NCBI GenBank assembly: GCA_963704535.1
Contig: OY969916.1
Coordinates: 4,154,001 to 4,218,000 of the forward strand
Direction: 5' to 3'
DNA from: G963704535 sp963704535
GTDB lineage: Bacteria > Chloroflexota > Chloroflexia > Chloroflexales > Roseiflexaceae
Length of the DNA stretch: 64,000 nucleotides
Of the stretch, positions 29,474 through 40,267 are shown piece after piece. Each line of letters begins with the position of its first letter. Position 1 is the stretch's first letter. The position numbers were made by a program, and so were the translations under genes. The notes under the pieces are model-generated. The model was not told where the DNA came from, did no database searches, and saw nothing but the letters and a program-made list of their open reading frames with translations.

Positions 29474-29577
29474 TAGAAACTGTTTGAAAAGGGTACTATC
29501 CCGCCTACGATCGGTGGTGGAAAAGGGATTCTTGAGGGGCGGCCCCCTCAAACTCCCCCCTTTTCAAACAGTCTCTT
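29474..29577. repeat. Hairpin repeat element, copy 2, with intact terminal inverted repeats
   Basis: AGAAACTGTTTGAAAAGGG on the left mirrors CCCCTTTTCAAACAGTCTCT on the right. Between them are GGTGGTGGAAAAGGGATTC and the TTGAGGGGCGGCCCCCTCAA hairpin. At about 104 bp, this is one of the best-preserved copies of the family. Confidence 0.8.
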
Positions 29578-29632
29578 AGGTAATATTAGTGAGAGCGACG
29601 TGTTGCGATAGGCAGCCGCTACCCGATGCCGA

Positions 29633-29878
29633 TCAACCCGGTCCCACAGTCGGCGTCGGCGTGCGTGTGGGCGTCGGCGAACTCAGCGGCGTGTTCGTGG
29701 GCGTCGGCGAGCTGGACGGCGTGCTGGTTGTCGGTAGCTGCGTGGGTGTCGGGCTTGGCGTGCCGGCCGGGGCGCAGTAGTCGTCGCCGCCGATGAAGCG
29801 CGAGGCCAGGATGCGGGTGCCGTAGCGCTGCCCGTCGAGCGAGAGCAGCAGGGCCAGCCAATGAGTGCGTGATCGCAT
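29633..29878 (-). CDS. Small protein with Thr/Pro/Ser-rich tail, possibly a remnant
   Basis: 81 residues; ATG 29878 is preceded by GAGGAGAGAACACC, a usable ribosome-binding site. The N-terminal half (THWLALLLSLDGQRYGTRIL) is weakly hydrophobic but not a convincing signal peptide. The C-terminal half is TPSPTPTQLPTTSTPS-like, the same linker style as the secreted proteins nearby. It may be the stub of a larger secreted protein whose other domains were lost, or a genuine small protein. No family recognised. Confidence 0.4.
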   Translation of the reverse strand: MRSRTHWLALLLSLDGQRYGTRILASRFIGGDDYCAPAGTPSPTPTQLPTTSTPSSSPTPTNTPLSSPTPTRTPTPTVGPG

Positions 29879-30021
29879 GGTGTTCTCTCCTCTCTCTTGA
29901 TAGACGCGGCGCTCGTGTGTTCCACGTTCAAACCTCTATGCTATAATCTCCCGCGACGCTTCCGTAGGGGAGCGGATAATCACGCAATACGCAATACGTA
30001 ACACGAAAGAGGAGGACACTG

Positions 30022-31516
30022 ATGTCCGAGCCCAAGCACTACAAGAACCTGGTCGGCGGCCGGTGGGTTGACTCGGCCGCCGGGCGCACGACCGAGAATC
30101 GCAGCCCGGCCGACACGCGCGACCTGGTGGGGGTCTTTCAGGAGTTCGGACGGGCGCGACGTGGAGGCCGCCGTCGCGGCGGCCAGGCGCGCGTACGAGA
30201 CCTGGCGGCTAGTGCCGGCGCCCCGGCGCGGCGAGATCCTGTTCCGCGCGGCCGAGCTGCTGGTGCAGCGCAAGGAGCAGTATGCCCACGAGATGACCCG
30301 CGAGATGGGCAAGGTGCTCAAGGAGACCAGGGGCGACATCCAGGAAGCAATCGACATGATGTTCTTTATGGCCGGGGAGGGCCGGCGGCTGCACGGCCAG
30401 TCCACGCCCTCGGAGCTGCCGAACAAGTTCCAGCTTTCGATGCGTATGCCGGTGGGGGTCTGCGGCCTGATCACGCCCTGGAACTTCCCGATGGCGATCC
30501 CGTCCTGGAAGATCCTGCCCGCGCTGATCGTGGGCAACACGGTGGTGATCAAGCCGGCGCCCGACACGCCGCTCTCAACCTACAACCTGGTGCAGTGCCT
30601 GCTCGACGCGGGCTTACCGGAGGGCGTGGTCAATATCGTGACCGGCGGGGCCGAGGCCGGCGAGGCGCTGGTGCGCCACCCCGACGTCAAGGTGATCTCG
30701 TTCACCGGCTCGACGCTGACGGGCAGCAAGGTGGCGCGGATGTGCGCCGATCAGATGAAGCACGTCTCGCTGGAGATGGGCGGCAAGAACCCAATGATCG
30801 TAATGGATGACGCCGACCTGGACCTGGTGACGGAGGGGGCGCTGTGGGGCGCGTTCGGCACCAGCGGCCAGCGCTGCACGGCGACCTCGCGGCTGCTGGC
30901 GCACCGTTCGGTCGTGGGCGAGCTGACCGAGCGGCTGGGCGAGCGGGCTGAGCGGCTGGTGGTGGGCAATGGGCTTGACGAGCGGGCCGAGATGGGGCCG
31001 CAGATCAGCCAGGCCCAGCTTGAGAAGATCATGGAGTATGTGCGGATCGGCCAGAGCGAGGGCGCGCGGGCGATCTGCGGCGGCGCACGGCTGACCGAGG
31101 GCGATTGGGCGCACGGCTACTTCCACCAACCGACGATCTTTGTCGACGTGAAGCGTACGATGCGGATCGCGCAGGAGGAGATCTTTGGGCCGGTGCTGTC
31201 GATCATCCCGGTCGAGAGCCTGGAGGAGGCGATCGATATCGCCAATGACGTGCCCTACGGCCTGTCGTCCTCGATCTACACGCGCGATGTCAACAAGGCG
31301 TTCGTGGCGATGCGCGACCTGTACACTGGGATCGTGTATGTGAACGCGCCGACGATCGGCGCCGAGATCCACCTGCCCTTCGGGGGCACCAAGGGCACCG
31401 GCAACGGCCACCGCGAGGGTGGGACGCAAGTGCTTGATGTGTTCAGCGAGTGGAAGTCGATCTACGTGGATTATTCGGGCCATCTCCAGCGGGCGCAGAT
31501 CGATAATCCTGAGTGA
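30022..31516 (+). CDS. NAD(P)-dependent aldehyde dehydrogenase, +1 frameshift near 30130
   Basis: About 498 residues after repair. ATG 30022 follows GAGGAGG. The first 37 codons (HYKNLVGGRWVDSAAGRT) are in one frame and the rest in another. A run of five G at 30129-30133 contains one base too many; with four the protein reads DLVGSFRSSDGRDVEAAV, as the family requires. Signatures are TPWNFPMAIPSWKILPAL near 150, the cofactor loop FTGSTLTGSKVA near 230, catalytic Glu in EMGGKNP near 255 and catalytic Cys in GQRCTA near 290. It most resembles the dehydrogenases for semialdehydes such as alpha-ketoglutarate semialdehyde or piperideine-6-carboxylate, but the substrate cannot be fixed. It is a monocistronic unit between two hairpin repeats. 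Confidence 0.9.
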
Positions 31517-31544
31517 GGGCTTAGACAAGGTTCTTTGGGGCTTT

Positions 31545-31640
31545 ACAGTTCTGTGAAAAGGGGGTTTGAGGGGGCAGCCCCCTCAGTCTCCCTCCACCCA
31601 GTAAAGTAGAACGGCGTCTTCTGAAACCTTGTCTTATCAA
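31545..31640. repeat. Hairpin repeat element, copy 3 (variant)
   Basis: Variant form: ACAGTTCTGTGAAAAGGGGG, the hairpin TTTGAGGGGGCAGCCCCCTCA, then CCACCCAGTAAAGTAGAACGGCGTCTT. The same variant recurs at 47390-47470 and 51770-51868. It follows the aldehyde dehydrogenase stop. Confidence 0.7.
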
Positions 31641-31702
31641 GGAATTGGAGATTGGGAGGCCGCGAATAATCTCCAATCTCTAATCTCGGAGGGAACAGGA
31701 AC

Positions 31703-32767
31703 TTATCTCCTCAAACCTTGCCCTCTCTGAAGGGTGGCAAGGGCGTCCTGGACGGTGGCAGCGGTGGGCGGCAGCGCGATCTCGGTGGCGCTGAGCAACA
31801 TGGCGCCTTGGGGTCCCAGCCCGGCCAGCATCGGGGCGACGCCCAGCAGCCGCAGGGCGGCGCACAGGCGCACCAGCGCTTGCGCGCCGCTGGTGTCCAG
31901 CCCTTTGGTGCCGGAAAGATCGAGCACCAGCGCCCGCAGCCGCCGCTCCGCCGCGAACCCCAGGGTCATGCGCTCGATCTGGGCCATGCGCGCCGCGTCC
32001 AGCGGGCCGACCAGTGGCAGCAGGCCGATGCCGTCGGCGAGCGGCACCACCGGCACGGCCAGCGCCTCGACCAGCGCCTCCAGCCGCTCGCGGGCCTGGC
32101 GCAGCTCCTCATTCTGCTCGGCCAAGTCGTCCTGTTGCGCGATCAGCGTCTGTTGGGCACCCTGGACCTGCGCCGTCGCGGCGCGGCTCTCGACGATCGC
32201 CTGGTGGAGCAGCCGGGTCGTCAGGTAGGCGGCGCCGGCCACCATCCACAGAATCACGATCCCGATGATCTCCAGGTTCAGGAGCGGCATAAGCGGGAGG
32301 CCGTTCGGCTGCATGAGCGGCTCAACCGGCGGCAGGGGCGATTGGTACAGGAGCAGGTTGATAATCACCGGCACGCTGCTCAGGCCCACCGCCCAGATGA
32401 TCGGGGTGCGCGGGCGCCCGAACGCGGCGGCGATCCCGACCGTGGTACCCAGGAAGAAGACCGACGGAACCGGCGAGCGAAGCAACAACGCGAAGGACAT
32501 CGGCGCCAGGGTCTGGGAGAGCAGCAAGATGGTGACGGCGATCCGCAATCGCCCGCTACGGTTGATGGCATAGATCACCGCAGCGATGACCATCAACAGG
32601 ATATTACCGGCAATGACCTCCAGGGTATCGCCGGTGAGCACAGAGACGAGCGTCAACATCACCGAAAGCACGATCAGGATGCTTGCCAGCAGCGCCAGCA
32701 CCTGGCCTCGGCGCGCGGCCAGGGCACCCTCATCACGAGCTGTTACGGCGAGGAGTGATTGGAACAT
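31703..32767 (-). CDS. Membrane-anchored STAS-domain protein (RsbR-like regulator)
   Basis: 354 residues. The N-terminal 200 residues hold about six hydrophobic helices (VLALLASILIVLSVMLTLVS, VIAGNILLMVIAAVIYAI, LEIIGIVILWMVAGAAYLTT). A coiled coil follows (QQTLIAQQDDLAEQNEELRQ, residues about 210-240). The C-terminal 110 residues form a STAS domain: AVPVVPLADGIGLLPLVGPL, then LVLDLSGTKGLDTSGAQALV with the Asp-Thr-Ser-Gly block that is the phosphorylation loop in anti-sigma antagonists and RsbR proteins, then LGVAPMLAGLGPQ. This layout is known from Chloroflexota partner-switching regulators. No kinase or phosphatase partner is adjacent. Confidence 0.82.
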   Translation of the reverse strand: MFQSLLAVTARDEGALAARRGQVLALLASILIVLSVMLTLVSVLTGDTLEVIAGNILLMVIAAVIYAINRSGRLRIAVTILLLSQTLAPMSFALLLRSPVPSVFFLGTTVGIAAAFGRPRTPIIWAVGLSSVPVIINLLLYQSPLPPVEPLMQPNGLPLMPLLNLEIIGIVILWMVAGAAYLTTRLLHQAIVESRAATAQVQGAQQTLIAQQDDLAEQNEELRQARERLEALVEALAVPVVPLADGIGLLPLVGPLDAARMAQIERMTLGFAAERRLRALVLDLSGTKGLDTSGAQALVRLCAALRLLGVAPMLAGLGPQGAMLLSATEIALPPTAATVQDALATLQRGQGLRR

Positions 32768-33016
32768 TGATGCCCTCCTATGGGGCTTAAAGCAGGTCCT
32801 GATGCTCGGTAGTAATGGGACGAAGAGACAACAATGCCGGCCCTCGCAGTCTTGCCTGGTCCATCCAGGTCAGCAAAGGTCCGGCATACGTTTTTAAACG
32901 CATCGCGGTCGGTATCATATAACGGTATCGGTCGACACGCTATGCAGTTTATCTTGAAGGCCGCCGTTGCGAGTGAGCGAAACGATATCAAGCGTGTACA
33001 AGTTCGCAATTCCCCG

Positions 33017-34168
33017 TTATGGTGGTGTCTCGATGATTGTCGCGGCGTTCCTGGCGGTCGCGCGCAGGTAGATGAAGTGCAACATCGAGGCGATCACGCC
33101 GGCGATCGGGACGCCAAACAGAATCCCCCAGCCGCCGGCCAACGTGGCCCCGATCAGGATCGCGGCGAAGACTAGCAATGGGTGCAGCCCCACGATGCGG
33201 CCCATGAGGCGCGGCATGACAATGTTGAACATGACCTGCTGAATGATGATCAGCCCGATCAGCGCCAGCAGAAAGCGGTCGGGCGCCTCGATCAGCGCGA
33301 TCAGCAGCGGCGGCACGATCGCGAACAGCCCGCCGATGAGCGGGATCAGCACCATGACCGCAGCCAGCACGCTTGAAAGCGCGATATAGTTAAGCTGGAG
33401 CATCGTCATCAGGATCGCCGTCGCCACGCCGTAGAAGAAGGCCTGGACCAATTGCGCGCGGAGGAACCCGCCGAACGTGTCGTTGACGATCGAGAAGAAG
33501 CGCAGCGCGTCGGGGTGCCACGAGCGCGGCAGCATCTCCATGACGCGCAGGGCCAGCCGCGGGCCATCGAGTGTCATGTAGAAGCTGACGATCAGAATCA
33601 GGATCAGGTTGAACAGCAGCGTCGCGATGCCGCTGACGATGGTGAGCGACTGCTGGATGACGGTGGTGCCGAGCGCGGTGGCCTGCTGGGAGAGGGTTTC
33701 GAGCGGGAACACCTGATTTAAGTCGCCGCGAAAGCCGAGCCGCCTGAGTTCATCCTCCATCCCGATCGCCCAGTTCGTGACCTCGGCGGTGAACGCGTCC
33801 GGCAGCGTGGTCTCGATCCCCACAAGCTGGGAGCCGATCACCGGGACCAGCGAGATCATCAGGACGACGACGACCGCGAGCAGCCCTAGGTAGACCAGCA
33901 GCACCGCGACGGCGCGCGGCATGCGCCACGTCGGCGCGACGACGCCGCTGTTGGGGGTGCGGGTGCCGAACGACGGCACCCGCAGCGAGAGCTGGGTCAT
34001 GCGGTTGACGATCGGCTGAAGCACCAGCGCGATCAGCCAGGCGAGCCCAAACAGGAGCAGCGGCATCGCGAAGTGCGCCAGCAGAAAATACAGCCGCTCC
34101 AGCAGAAACGCGGCCACAGCCACGATCAGCAGCCAGATCAGGATACGCTGAAGGCGATCACCGAGCAT
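33017..34168 (-). CDS. AI-2E family transporter (UPF0118 / YdiK-PerM type permease)
   Basis: 383 residues. It is a polytopic membrane protein with two N-terminal helices (ILIWLLIVAVAAFLLERLYF, LLLFGLAWLIALVLQPIV), a third (VAVLLVYLGLLAVVVVLMIS), an amphipathic central region (ETLSQQATALGTTVIQQSL) and a C-terminal block of about five helices (ALSSVLAAVMVLIPLIGGLF, LLVFAAILIGATLAGGWGIL). The signatures PLIGGLFAIVPP and GVPIAGVIASML are those of this family. Members move autoinducer-2, or act in ion or other small-molecule export; the substrate is unknown here. No quorum-sensing gene is nearby. Confidence 0.9.
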   Translation of the reverse strand: MLGDRLQRILIWLLIVAVAAFLLERLYFLLAHFAMPLLLFGLAWLIALVLQPIVNRMTQLSLRVPSFGTRTPNSGVVAPTWRMPRAVAVLLVYLGLLAVVVVLMISLVPVIGSQLVGIETTLPDAFTAEVTNWAIGMEDELRRLGFRGDLNQVFPLETLSQQATALGTTVIQQSLTIVSGIATLLFNLILILIVSFYMTLDGPRLALRVMEMLPRSWHPDALRFFSIVNDTFGGFLRAQLVQAFFYGVATAILMTMLQLNYIALSSVLAAVMVLIPLIGGLFAIVPPLLIALIEAPDRFLLALIGLIIIQQVMFNIVMPRLMGRIVGLHPLLVFAAILIGATLAGGWGILFGVPIAGVIASMLHFIYLRATARNAATIIETPP

Positions 34169-34199
34169 TGAGTTTGTCTCCGCAGGATGTACGATTTAT

Positions 34200-34499
34200 C
34201 TGATGCGTGAAACGTGAAACGTGAAACGTGATGCGTGATGCGTATTGCGTGAATATCCGCTCTCTATCCGCTCATCGTGTTGCGTGTTGCGTGTTGCGTG
34301 GCGTCCGGGCGGCCACGCACCGGCGGCCACGCACCGGCGGCCACGGAGGGCCTACCCTACAGGGTCTCGGTGCTTCGGGGTTGGGTGGGGGGCGTATGCA
34401 ATACGCCCTTACGTGTCCTGGCTCCATCCCCCATCCTCAGATGCACCCCTCTCACCTTGTCATCTTGTCACCCGGTCATCTTGTCACCCGGTCATCTTG
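34200..34499. repeat. Composite intergenic repeat block
   Basis: No gene here. In order it holds GTGAAAC units (34207-34232), TGCGTGA/GTTGCGT units (34235-34302), two CCGGCGGCCACG units (34310-34340), the GGAGGGCCTACCCTACAGGGTCTCGG unit type, the palindrome-like GGGCGTATGCAATACGCCC with CTTACG (34391-34413), and CATCTTGTCACCCGGT octamer-type repeats up to 34505, where they touch the end of thpR. The same modules in the same order occur at 39095-39470 and 54110-54330. Confidence 0.75.
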
Positions 34500-35078
34500 T
34501 CACCCGGCCAGCGTCACGGCGTCCAGCGCGGTGTAGATCGGCCCTTCGCTGCGTAGCTCGCTGCGAAACAGGATCACCCGGTCGATCGACCAGGGCGTTG
34601 GTGTGAAGGGCGGCAGCACCTGGACCGCGGCGCCCAGCCGCTCCTGCTGGGAGGGGGTCGCGTCGCGGCGCACCCGGCCGAGGGTCAGGTGGGCGCGGAA
34701 CGGGCGCTCCTCGCGGGGGAGTTCCAACACCGCGAGCGCCGTCTCAACCGCCGCGTGCGCCTGGGTGAGCGCGGGCGTCGCGCCGCCGATGCCGACCCAT
34801 AGGACGTTGGGGCGGCGCAGGTTTGGGAAGGCCCCGGCGCCGGTGAGGTGCAGCACGATCGCAGGCCAGCCGCCGAGCGCCTGGTGAAGCGCCGCGCCAA
34901 GCTGCGGCACCAGCTCGACGTTGGTCTCGCCTAGAAAGCGCAGGGTCAGGTGCATCGAGTCAGCCGCGACCCACTTGACGGGCGGGCCGCCGCGCCGCAG
35001 ATGCGCTTGCGCCTCGGACAGCACCTGTTTCACATGCTGCGGCAGCTCGGCCGCGATAAAGAGACGATACGTTTGCAT
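34500..35078 (-). CDS. thpR: RNA 2',3'-cyclic phosphodiesterase
   Basis: 192 residues of the 2H phosphoesterase fold, formerly called 2'-5' RNA ligase. Both HxT motifs are present: HLTLRFLGE near residue 47 and HLTLGRV near 130. The N-terminal YRLFIAAELPQHVKQVL is typical. The enzyme opens 2',3'-cyclic phosphate ends of RNA to 2'-phosphates. The last codons (ALDAVTLAG) run into the CTTGTCACCCGG repeat; the stop codon itself comes from repeat sequence, so the original C-terminus may have been slightly different. It is transcribed with ppk upstream on the same strand, separated by a heptamer tract. Confidence 0.9.
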   Translation of the reverse strand: MQTYRLFIAAELPQHVKQVLSEAQAHLRRGGPPVKWVAADSMHLTLRFLGETNVELVPQLGAALHQALGGWPAIVLHLTGAGAFPNLRRPNVLWVGIGGATPALTQAHAAVETALAVLELPREERPFRAHLTLGRVRRDATPSQQERLGAAVQVLPPFTPTPWSIDRVILFRSELRSEGPIYTALDAVTLAG

Positions 35079-35172
35079 GGTCAGTGGTCAGTGGTCCGTT
35101 GTCAGTGGTCCGTTGTCAGTTGTCAGTGGTCCGTTGCTCGTGTGCAACTGACAACGGACCACTGACCACGGA
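35079..35172. repeat. GTCAGTG / ACGGACA heptamer tract
   Basis: Tandem GGTCAGT-GGTCCGT-TGTCAGT units on the left and TGACAACGGACCACTGACC on the right; the two halves are complementary and can fold back. It fills the gap between ppk and thpR. Related tracts lie within two NRPS genes and murB. Confidence 0.8.
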
Positions 35173-37309
<2,137 letters not shown>

Positions 37310-37419
37310 CAGATCACCTGCATCCTTCGCTTGATCAGCCAGCACGAGCGTGATGCCGGCCGGTTCGCGGATAGTATAGCATCAGGGGTAGCGAGGGGCA
37401 AGCAAAGGCCGGGGAGGAG

Positions 37420-37545
37420 AGGAATTGAAAATTGAGAATTGAAATTGAGAACCGCGTTCCTGTAGGGTAGGCCCTCCGTGGCCGCCGGTGGTTGTCGGTC
37501 GGTGGTTGTCGGTCAGTGGTCGGTGGTCGGTGGTCGGTGGTCAGC
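37420..37545. repeat. Heptamer tracts upstream of ppk
   Basis: AATTGAGAATTGAAATTGAG (CTCAATT family, inverted) is followed by TGTAGGGTAGGCCCTCCGTGGCCGCCGG, an inverted copy of the unit arrayed at 39145-39355, and then GGTCGGTGGTTGTCGGTCAGTGGTCGG heptamers up to the stop of the CpsB-type gene. Confidence 0.8.
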
Positions 37546-38326
37546 GGTACAGCCGCAGGCGGCCGTGTCGCCGCTCGACTGGGCGCGGCGGCGGGAGCTT
37601 GAGCGGCTGCCCGTGCAGCACCGCAGCGGGTGTCCTGGCGACCAGGTGGTCGGCGGCATCGGCGCCCACCAGGGCGGCGGCGCGGGCGCGGGCCACGGTG
37701 AGCAGCGGCGGGCGGCGCGGCGGCAGCCCATGCGCGTCACTCGCCAGCAGGTGCGCCATGCCGTGGAGCAGCATCACCTCGACCGTCGCCCGCAGGCGCT
37801 GGCCCTGACCGCCGATCAGCGCCTCGGCGGTGATCTGCATCAGCACGCCGCGCTCGATCAGCGGCAGGAGCCGGTTGGGGTCGTGCTGGACCTCGATGAT
37901 CCGCTCCGGGTGCGCCAGGACGACCCGGTAGCCGGCGACCTGGAGGTTGAATAGCGGGAGGTCAAGCATGGGCGGGATGGTATTGTGGGCCAGCTCGACT
38001 AGGATCGAGCGGCTGCGGCCGTAGGGCAGCAACTCGCCGCGCTTCAGCTGGTCGATCATGTCGGCTTCGTAGCAGATCTCCGTGCCGGCCACGATTTCGA
38101 GCGACAGCCGCTCGGCCGCCAGCGCGGCGTTGATCTCGCCCAGCCGCTCGTGAATCAGCGCCGGGGCGTAGTGGCGGCTGGCAACCGAGCCGGGGCTATG
38201 CGGCGTGGCAGCGATCACGCGCACCCCATCGGCGGCCGCCAACCGGCACATGGCCAGCGACTCATCCAGCGTCGCCGGGCCGTCGTCGAGGCCGTGGAGG
38301 ATGTGGCAGTGCAGATCGATCATCAC
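37541..38326 (-). CDS. CpsB/CapC/YwqE-type tyrosine-protein phosphatase (PHP family)
   Basis: 261 residues. The PHP-type metal site begins at once with MIDLHCHILHGLDDGP, then MCRLAAADGVRVIAATPHS, GTEICYEADMIDQL near 95, VLAHPERI near 145 and LASDAHGL near 215; these supply the histidines and aspartates for the metal cluster. Enzymes of this type remove phosphate from BY-kinases such as CpsD and so control polysaccharide polymerisation. The kinase gene lies immediately upstream on the same strand, separated only by a CTCAATT heptamer tract, which supports a phosphatase/kinase pair. Confidence 0.9.
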   Translation of the reverse strand: MMIDLHCHILHGLDDGPATLDESLAMCRLAAADGVRVIAATPHSPGSVASRHYAPALIHERLGEINAALAAERLSLEIVAGTEICYEADMIDQLKRGELLPYGRSRSILVELAHNTIPPMLDLPLFNLQVAGYRVVLAHPERIIEVQHDPNRLLPLIERGVLMQITAEALIGGQGQRLRATVEVMLLHGMAHLLASDAHGLPPRRPPLLTVARARAAALVGADAADHLVARTPAAVLHGQPLKLPPPRPVERRHGRLRLYR

Positions 38327-38397
38327 GAATTGAGAATTGAGAATTGAGAATTGAGAATTGAGACGTCAGTCATTCTCAATTTTCAATTCTCAATTGT
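38327..38397. repeat. CTCAATT heptamer tract, inverted pair
   Basis: Four to five GAGAATT units run to 38362 and face TTCTCAATTTTCAATTCTCAATT, so the tract can form a long hairpin. It occupies the space between the kinase stop and the phosphatase start. Confidence 0.85.
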
Positions 38398-38401
38398 TCA
38401 T

Positions 38402-39076
38402 TCAGCTATAGTAGCCGTACTCGCGCTCAACGTGGGCGTTATTGAGTACCACGCCGACGATATTGGCCTTGACCTTCTCCAGGATCTGGCGCGCCTGGCG
38501 GGCGCGCTCGCGCGTGGTCTTGCCGGCCTGGAGGATCAACAGCGTGCCGTCGACCCTGGACGCCAGCACGGCCGCATCGGTCACGGCGATCACCGGCGGC
38601 GTGTCGAACAGCACAATATCGGCCTCGGCGCGCAGCCGCGCGATCACCGCCTCCATCCGGCGCGAGCCCAGGATGTCGGCCGGGCGGGGCGGGAGCGGGC
38701 CGCTGGCCAGCAGGCTCAACCCCGGCACCGTCGTGGCCTGGAGCGGCGGCGCGTCCTCCTGCGACAGGATCATGCTGGTCAACCCGACGTCGTTGGGCAG
38801 ATCGAACAGCGTATGCAGTGTTGGCCGGCGCAGATCGCAATCGACCAGGATGACCCGCTGCTCGGCCTGGGCCATGGTGATCGCCAGGTTCGCCAGCGTG
38901 GTCGACTTGCCCTCGTCGGGCGAGGTGCTGGTCGCCAGCAGGGTATGCAGCGGCCGGTCGAGGCTTGAGAACTGGATATTGGTTCGCAGCGTGCGGTAGG
39001 CCTCGGCCGCCGGCGAGCGCGGGTCGCGCAGGACGATCAGCGGCGAGCTTCCGTTGGTGTGGGCTGGTGTGCTCAT
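38402..39076 (-). CDS. CpsD/CapB-type bacterial tyrosine kinase (cytoplasmic domain)
   Basis: 224 residues from ATG 39076 (MSTPAHTNGSS); a longer open frame upstream is only repeat sequence. It has the Walker A TSTSPDEGKSTT near residue 50, Walker A' VILVDCDLRRP near 78 and Walker B ADIVLFDTPP near 150, the three marks of BY-kinases. The C-terminal tyrosine cluster is short (EREYGYYS), three Tyr in eight residues, still enough for autophosphorylation. It lacks its own membrane segment, so it needs a Wzz-type partner; the gene directly upstream (39461-40177) supplies it. Confidence 0.92.
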   Translation of the reverse strand: MSTPAHTNGSSPLIVLRDPRSPAAEAYRTLRTNIQFSSLDRPLHTLLATSTSPDEGKSTTLANLAITMAQAEQRVILVDCDLRRPTLHTLFDLPNDVGLTSMILSQEDAPPLQATTVPGLSLLASGPLPPRPADILGSRRMEAVIARLRAEADIVLFDTPPVIAVTDAAVLASRVDGTLLILQAGKTTRERARQARQILEKVKANIVGVVLNNAHVEREYGYYS

Positions 39077-39094
39077 GGTTCTTCTATACTTACG

Positions 39095-39460
39095 TGTTGC
39101 GTGAAACGTGAAACGTGAAACGTGTTGCGTGTTGCGTGGTTGGGGGCCGCCACGGAGGGCCGGCCCTACGGGTTCTCGGTGCGTGTTGCGTGTTGCGTGG
39201 TTGGGGGCCGCCACGGAGGGCCGGCCCTACGGGTTCTCGGTGCGTGTTGCGTGGTTGGGGGCCGCCACGGAGGGCCGGCCCTACAGGTTCTCGGTGCGTG
39301 TTGCGTGGTTGGGGGCCGCCACGGAGGGTCGGCCCTACGGGTTCTCGGTTCTTCGGAGTTCGGTGGAGGGCGTATTGCATACGCCCTTACGTGGCTCCAT
39401 CTTCCATTCTCGGTTCCGTGTCACCCCTTCATCTTGTCATCTTGTCACCTTGTCATCTTG
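39095..39460. repeat. Tandem array of 56-65-bp units plus heptamers
   Basis: GTGAAAC/GTTGCGT heptamers (39095-39140) precede four tandem units, each containing GGGGGCCGCCACGGAGGG and CGGCCCTACGGGTTCTCGG and each separated by GTTGCGT copies (about 39143-39350). Then come GGAGGGCGTATTGCATACGCCC with TTACG (39367-39391) and CATCTTGTCACCTTGTC octamers reaching into the next gene's 3' end. No real gene lies here; open frames in it are all repeat. Confidence 0.85.
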
Positions 39461-40177
39461 TCACGGCGAGCGTTTCCCTGGGACCAGCGCCGGCGTTCTC
39501 GGTGCGGCTGGCTTGCGGTGCTCATCGGCGGTCGGGATGGCGCCGAGGGTGGTCAGCCCGACGAAGCGCTCGACATCGGCGGGGGTCTTGAGCGTATTGT
39601 CCAGCGCCTCCAGCACGAAGACCAGCAGCAGCCCCAGAATCAGCCCCAGCAGGCCGCCGGCGGCCACGTTGATCTTGGTCTGCGGGCGCTGCTGGTACGC
39701 CGGGCGGGCCGGCTGAAGCTCGCGGATGTTGATCTTGTCGGTGCCCTCCAGGTTATCGTTCAGCGAGCTGACCAGGCCGATCATATTGGCCCCGATGGCA
39801 TTGGCGACGCGCGGCGCCATATCCGGCTCCTCTGGGTAGTCGACTTGGACGATCATCTTGCGGTCCTCGGGGCGCGGCTGGACCCGGACGTACTGTAGCA
39901 GCCAGTCGGCGCTGCGGTCGAGCTTCAGTTGAGCGCTGATCTTTTCGAGTTCCTTGGGCGCGAGGGCCATATCGCGGTACATATTCATATTGTTCTGAAG
40001 CACGATCGAGAGCCCGTTGTCATTCCGGTTCGGCACCACCAGGTAGGTCGCCTCCGAGCGGTAGACCGGCGTCAGGACTTTGCTGAAGATGTACGCGGCC
40101 ACAGCGGCCGAGAAGGCCACCAGGAGGATCACCCACCAGCGGCGGCGCAGCACATTCGAGTAGTCGGTAAGGCGCAT
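39461..40177 (-). CDS. Wzz/CapA-type polysaccharide co-polymerase, membrane adaptor of the tyrosine kinase
   Basis: 238 residues. The first transmembrane helix is WWVILLVAFSAAVAAYIFS (residues 14-32). A periplasmic-type loop follows with PVYRSEATYLVVPNR. The conserved Pro-rich stretch ARPAYQQRPQTK precedes helix 2 (NVAAGGLLGLILGLLLVFVLE), the arrangement of chain-length regulators in Gram-positive-type split systems. The cytoplasmic tail (ADVERFVGLTTLGAIPTADE) is the part that binds the kinase. The final residues (PALVPGKRSP) run into CTTGTCACGG repeat. Upstream of cpsD-type kinase on the same strand. Confidence 0.88.
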   Translation of the reverse strand: MRLTDYSNVLRRRWWVILLVAFSAAVAAYIFSKVLTPVYRSEATYLVVPNRNDNGLSIVLQNNMNMYRDMALAPKELEKISAQLKLDRSADWLLQYVRVQPRPEDRKMIVQVDYPEEPDMAPRVANAIGANMIGLVSSLNDNLEGTDKINIRELQPARPAYQQRPQTKINVAAGGLLGLILGLLLVFVLEALDNTLKTPADVERFVGLTTLGAIPTADEHRKPAAPRTPALVPGKRSP

Positions 40178-40267
40178 AGCCCGGATCTCCTGTTGAGGAT
40201 GAGAGGATGGAACATGGAGGATGGAACCTCGATCCCTGATCTCCGTTCTGCTATCCTCTATCTTCGA

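Noticed and set aside
31718..32758. 346-codon plus-strand frame opposite the STAS protein, rich in Gln, Arg and His
   Set aside because: Shadow; the minus strand has membrane helices and a STAS motif.
39108..39898. Overlapping plus-strand frames with repeats such as GAATEGRPYGFSV
   Set aside because: Translated tandem repeat (39145-39355) running into antisense of the Wzz-type gene; no start signals.
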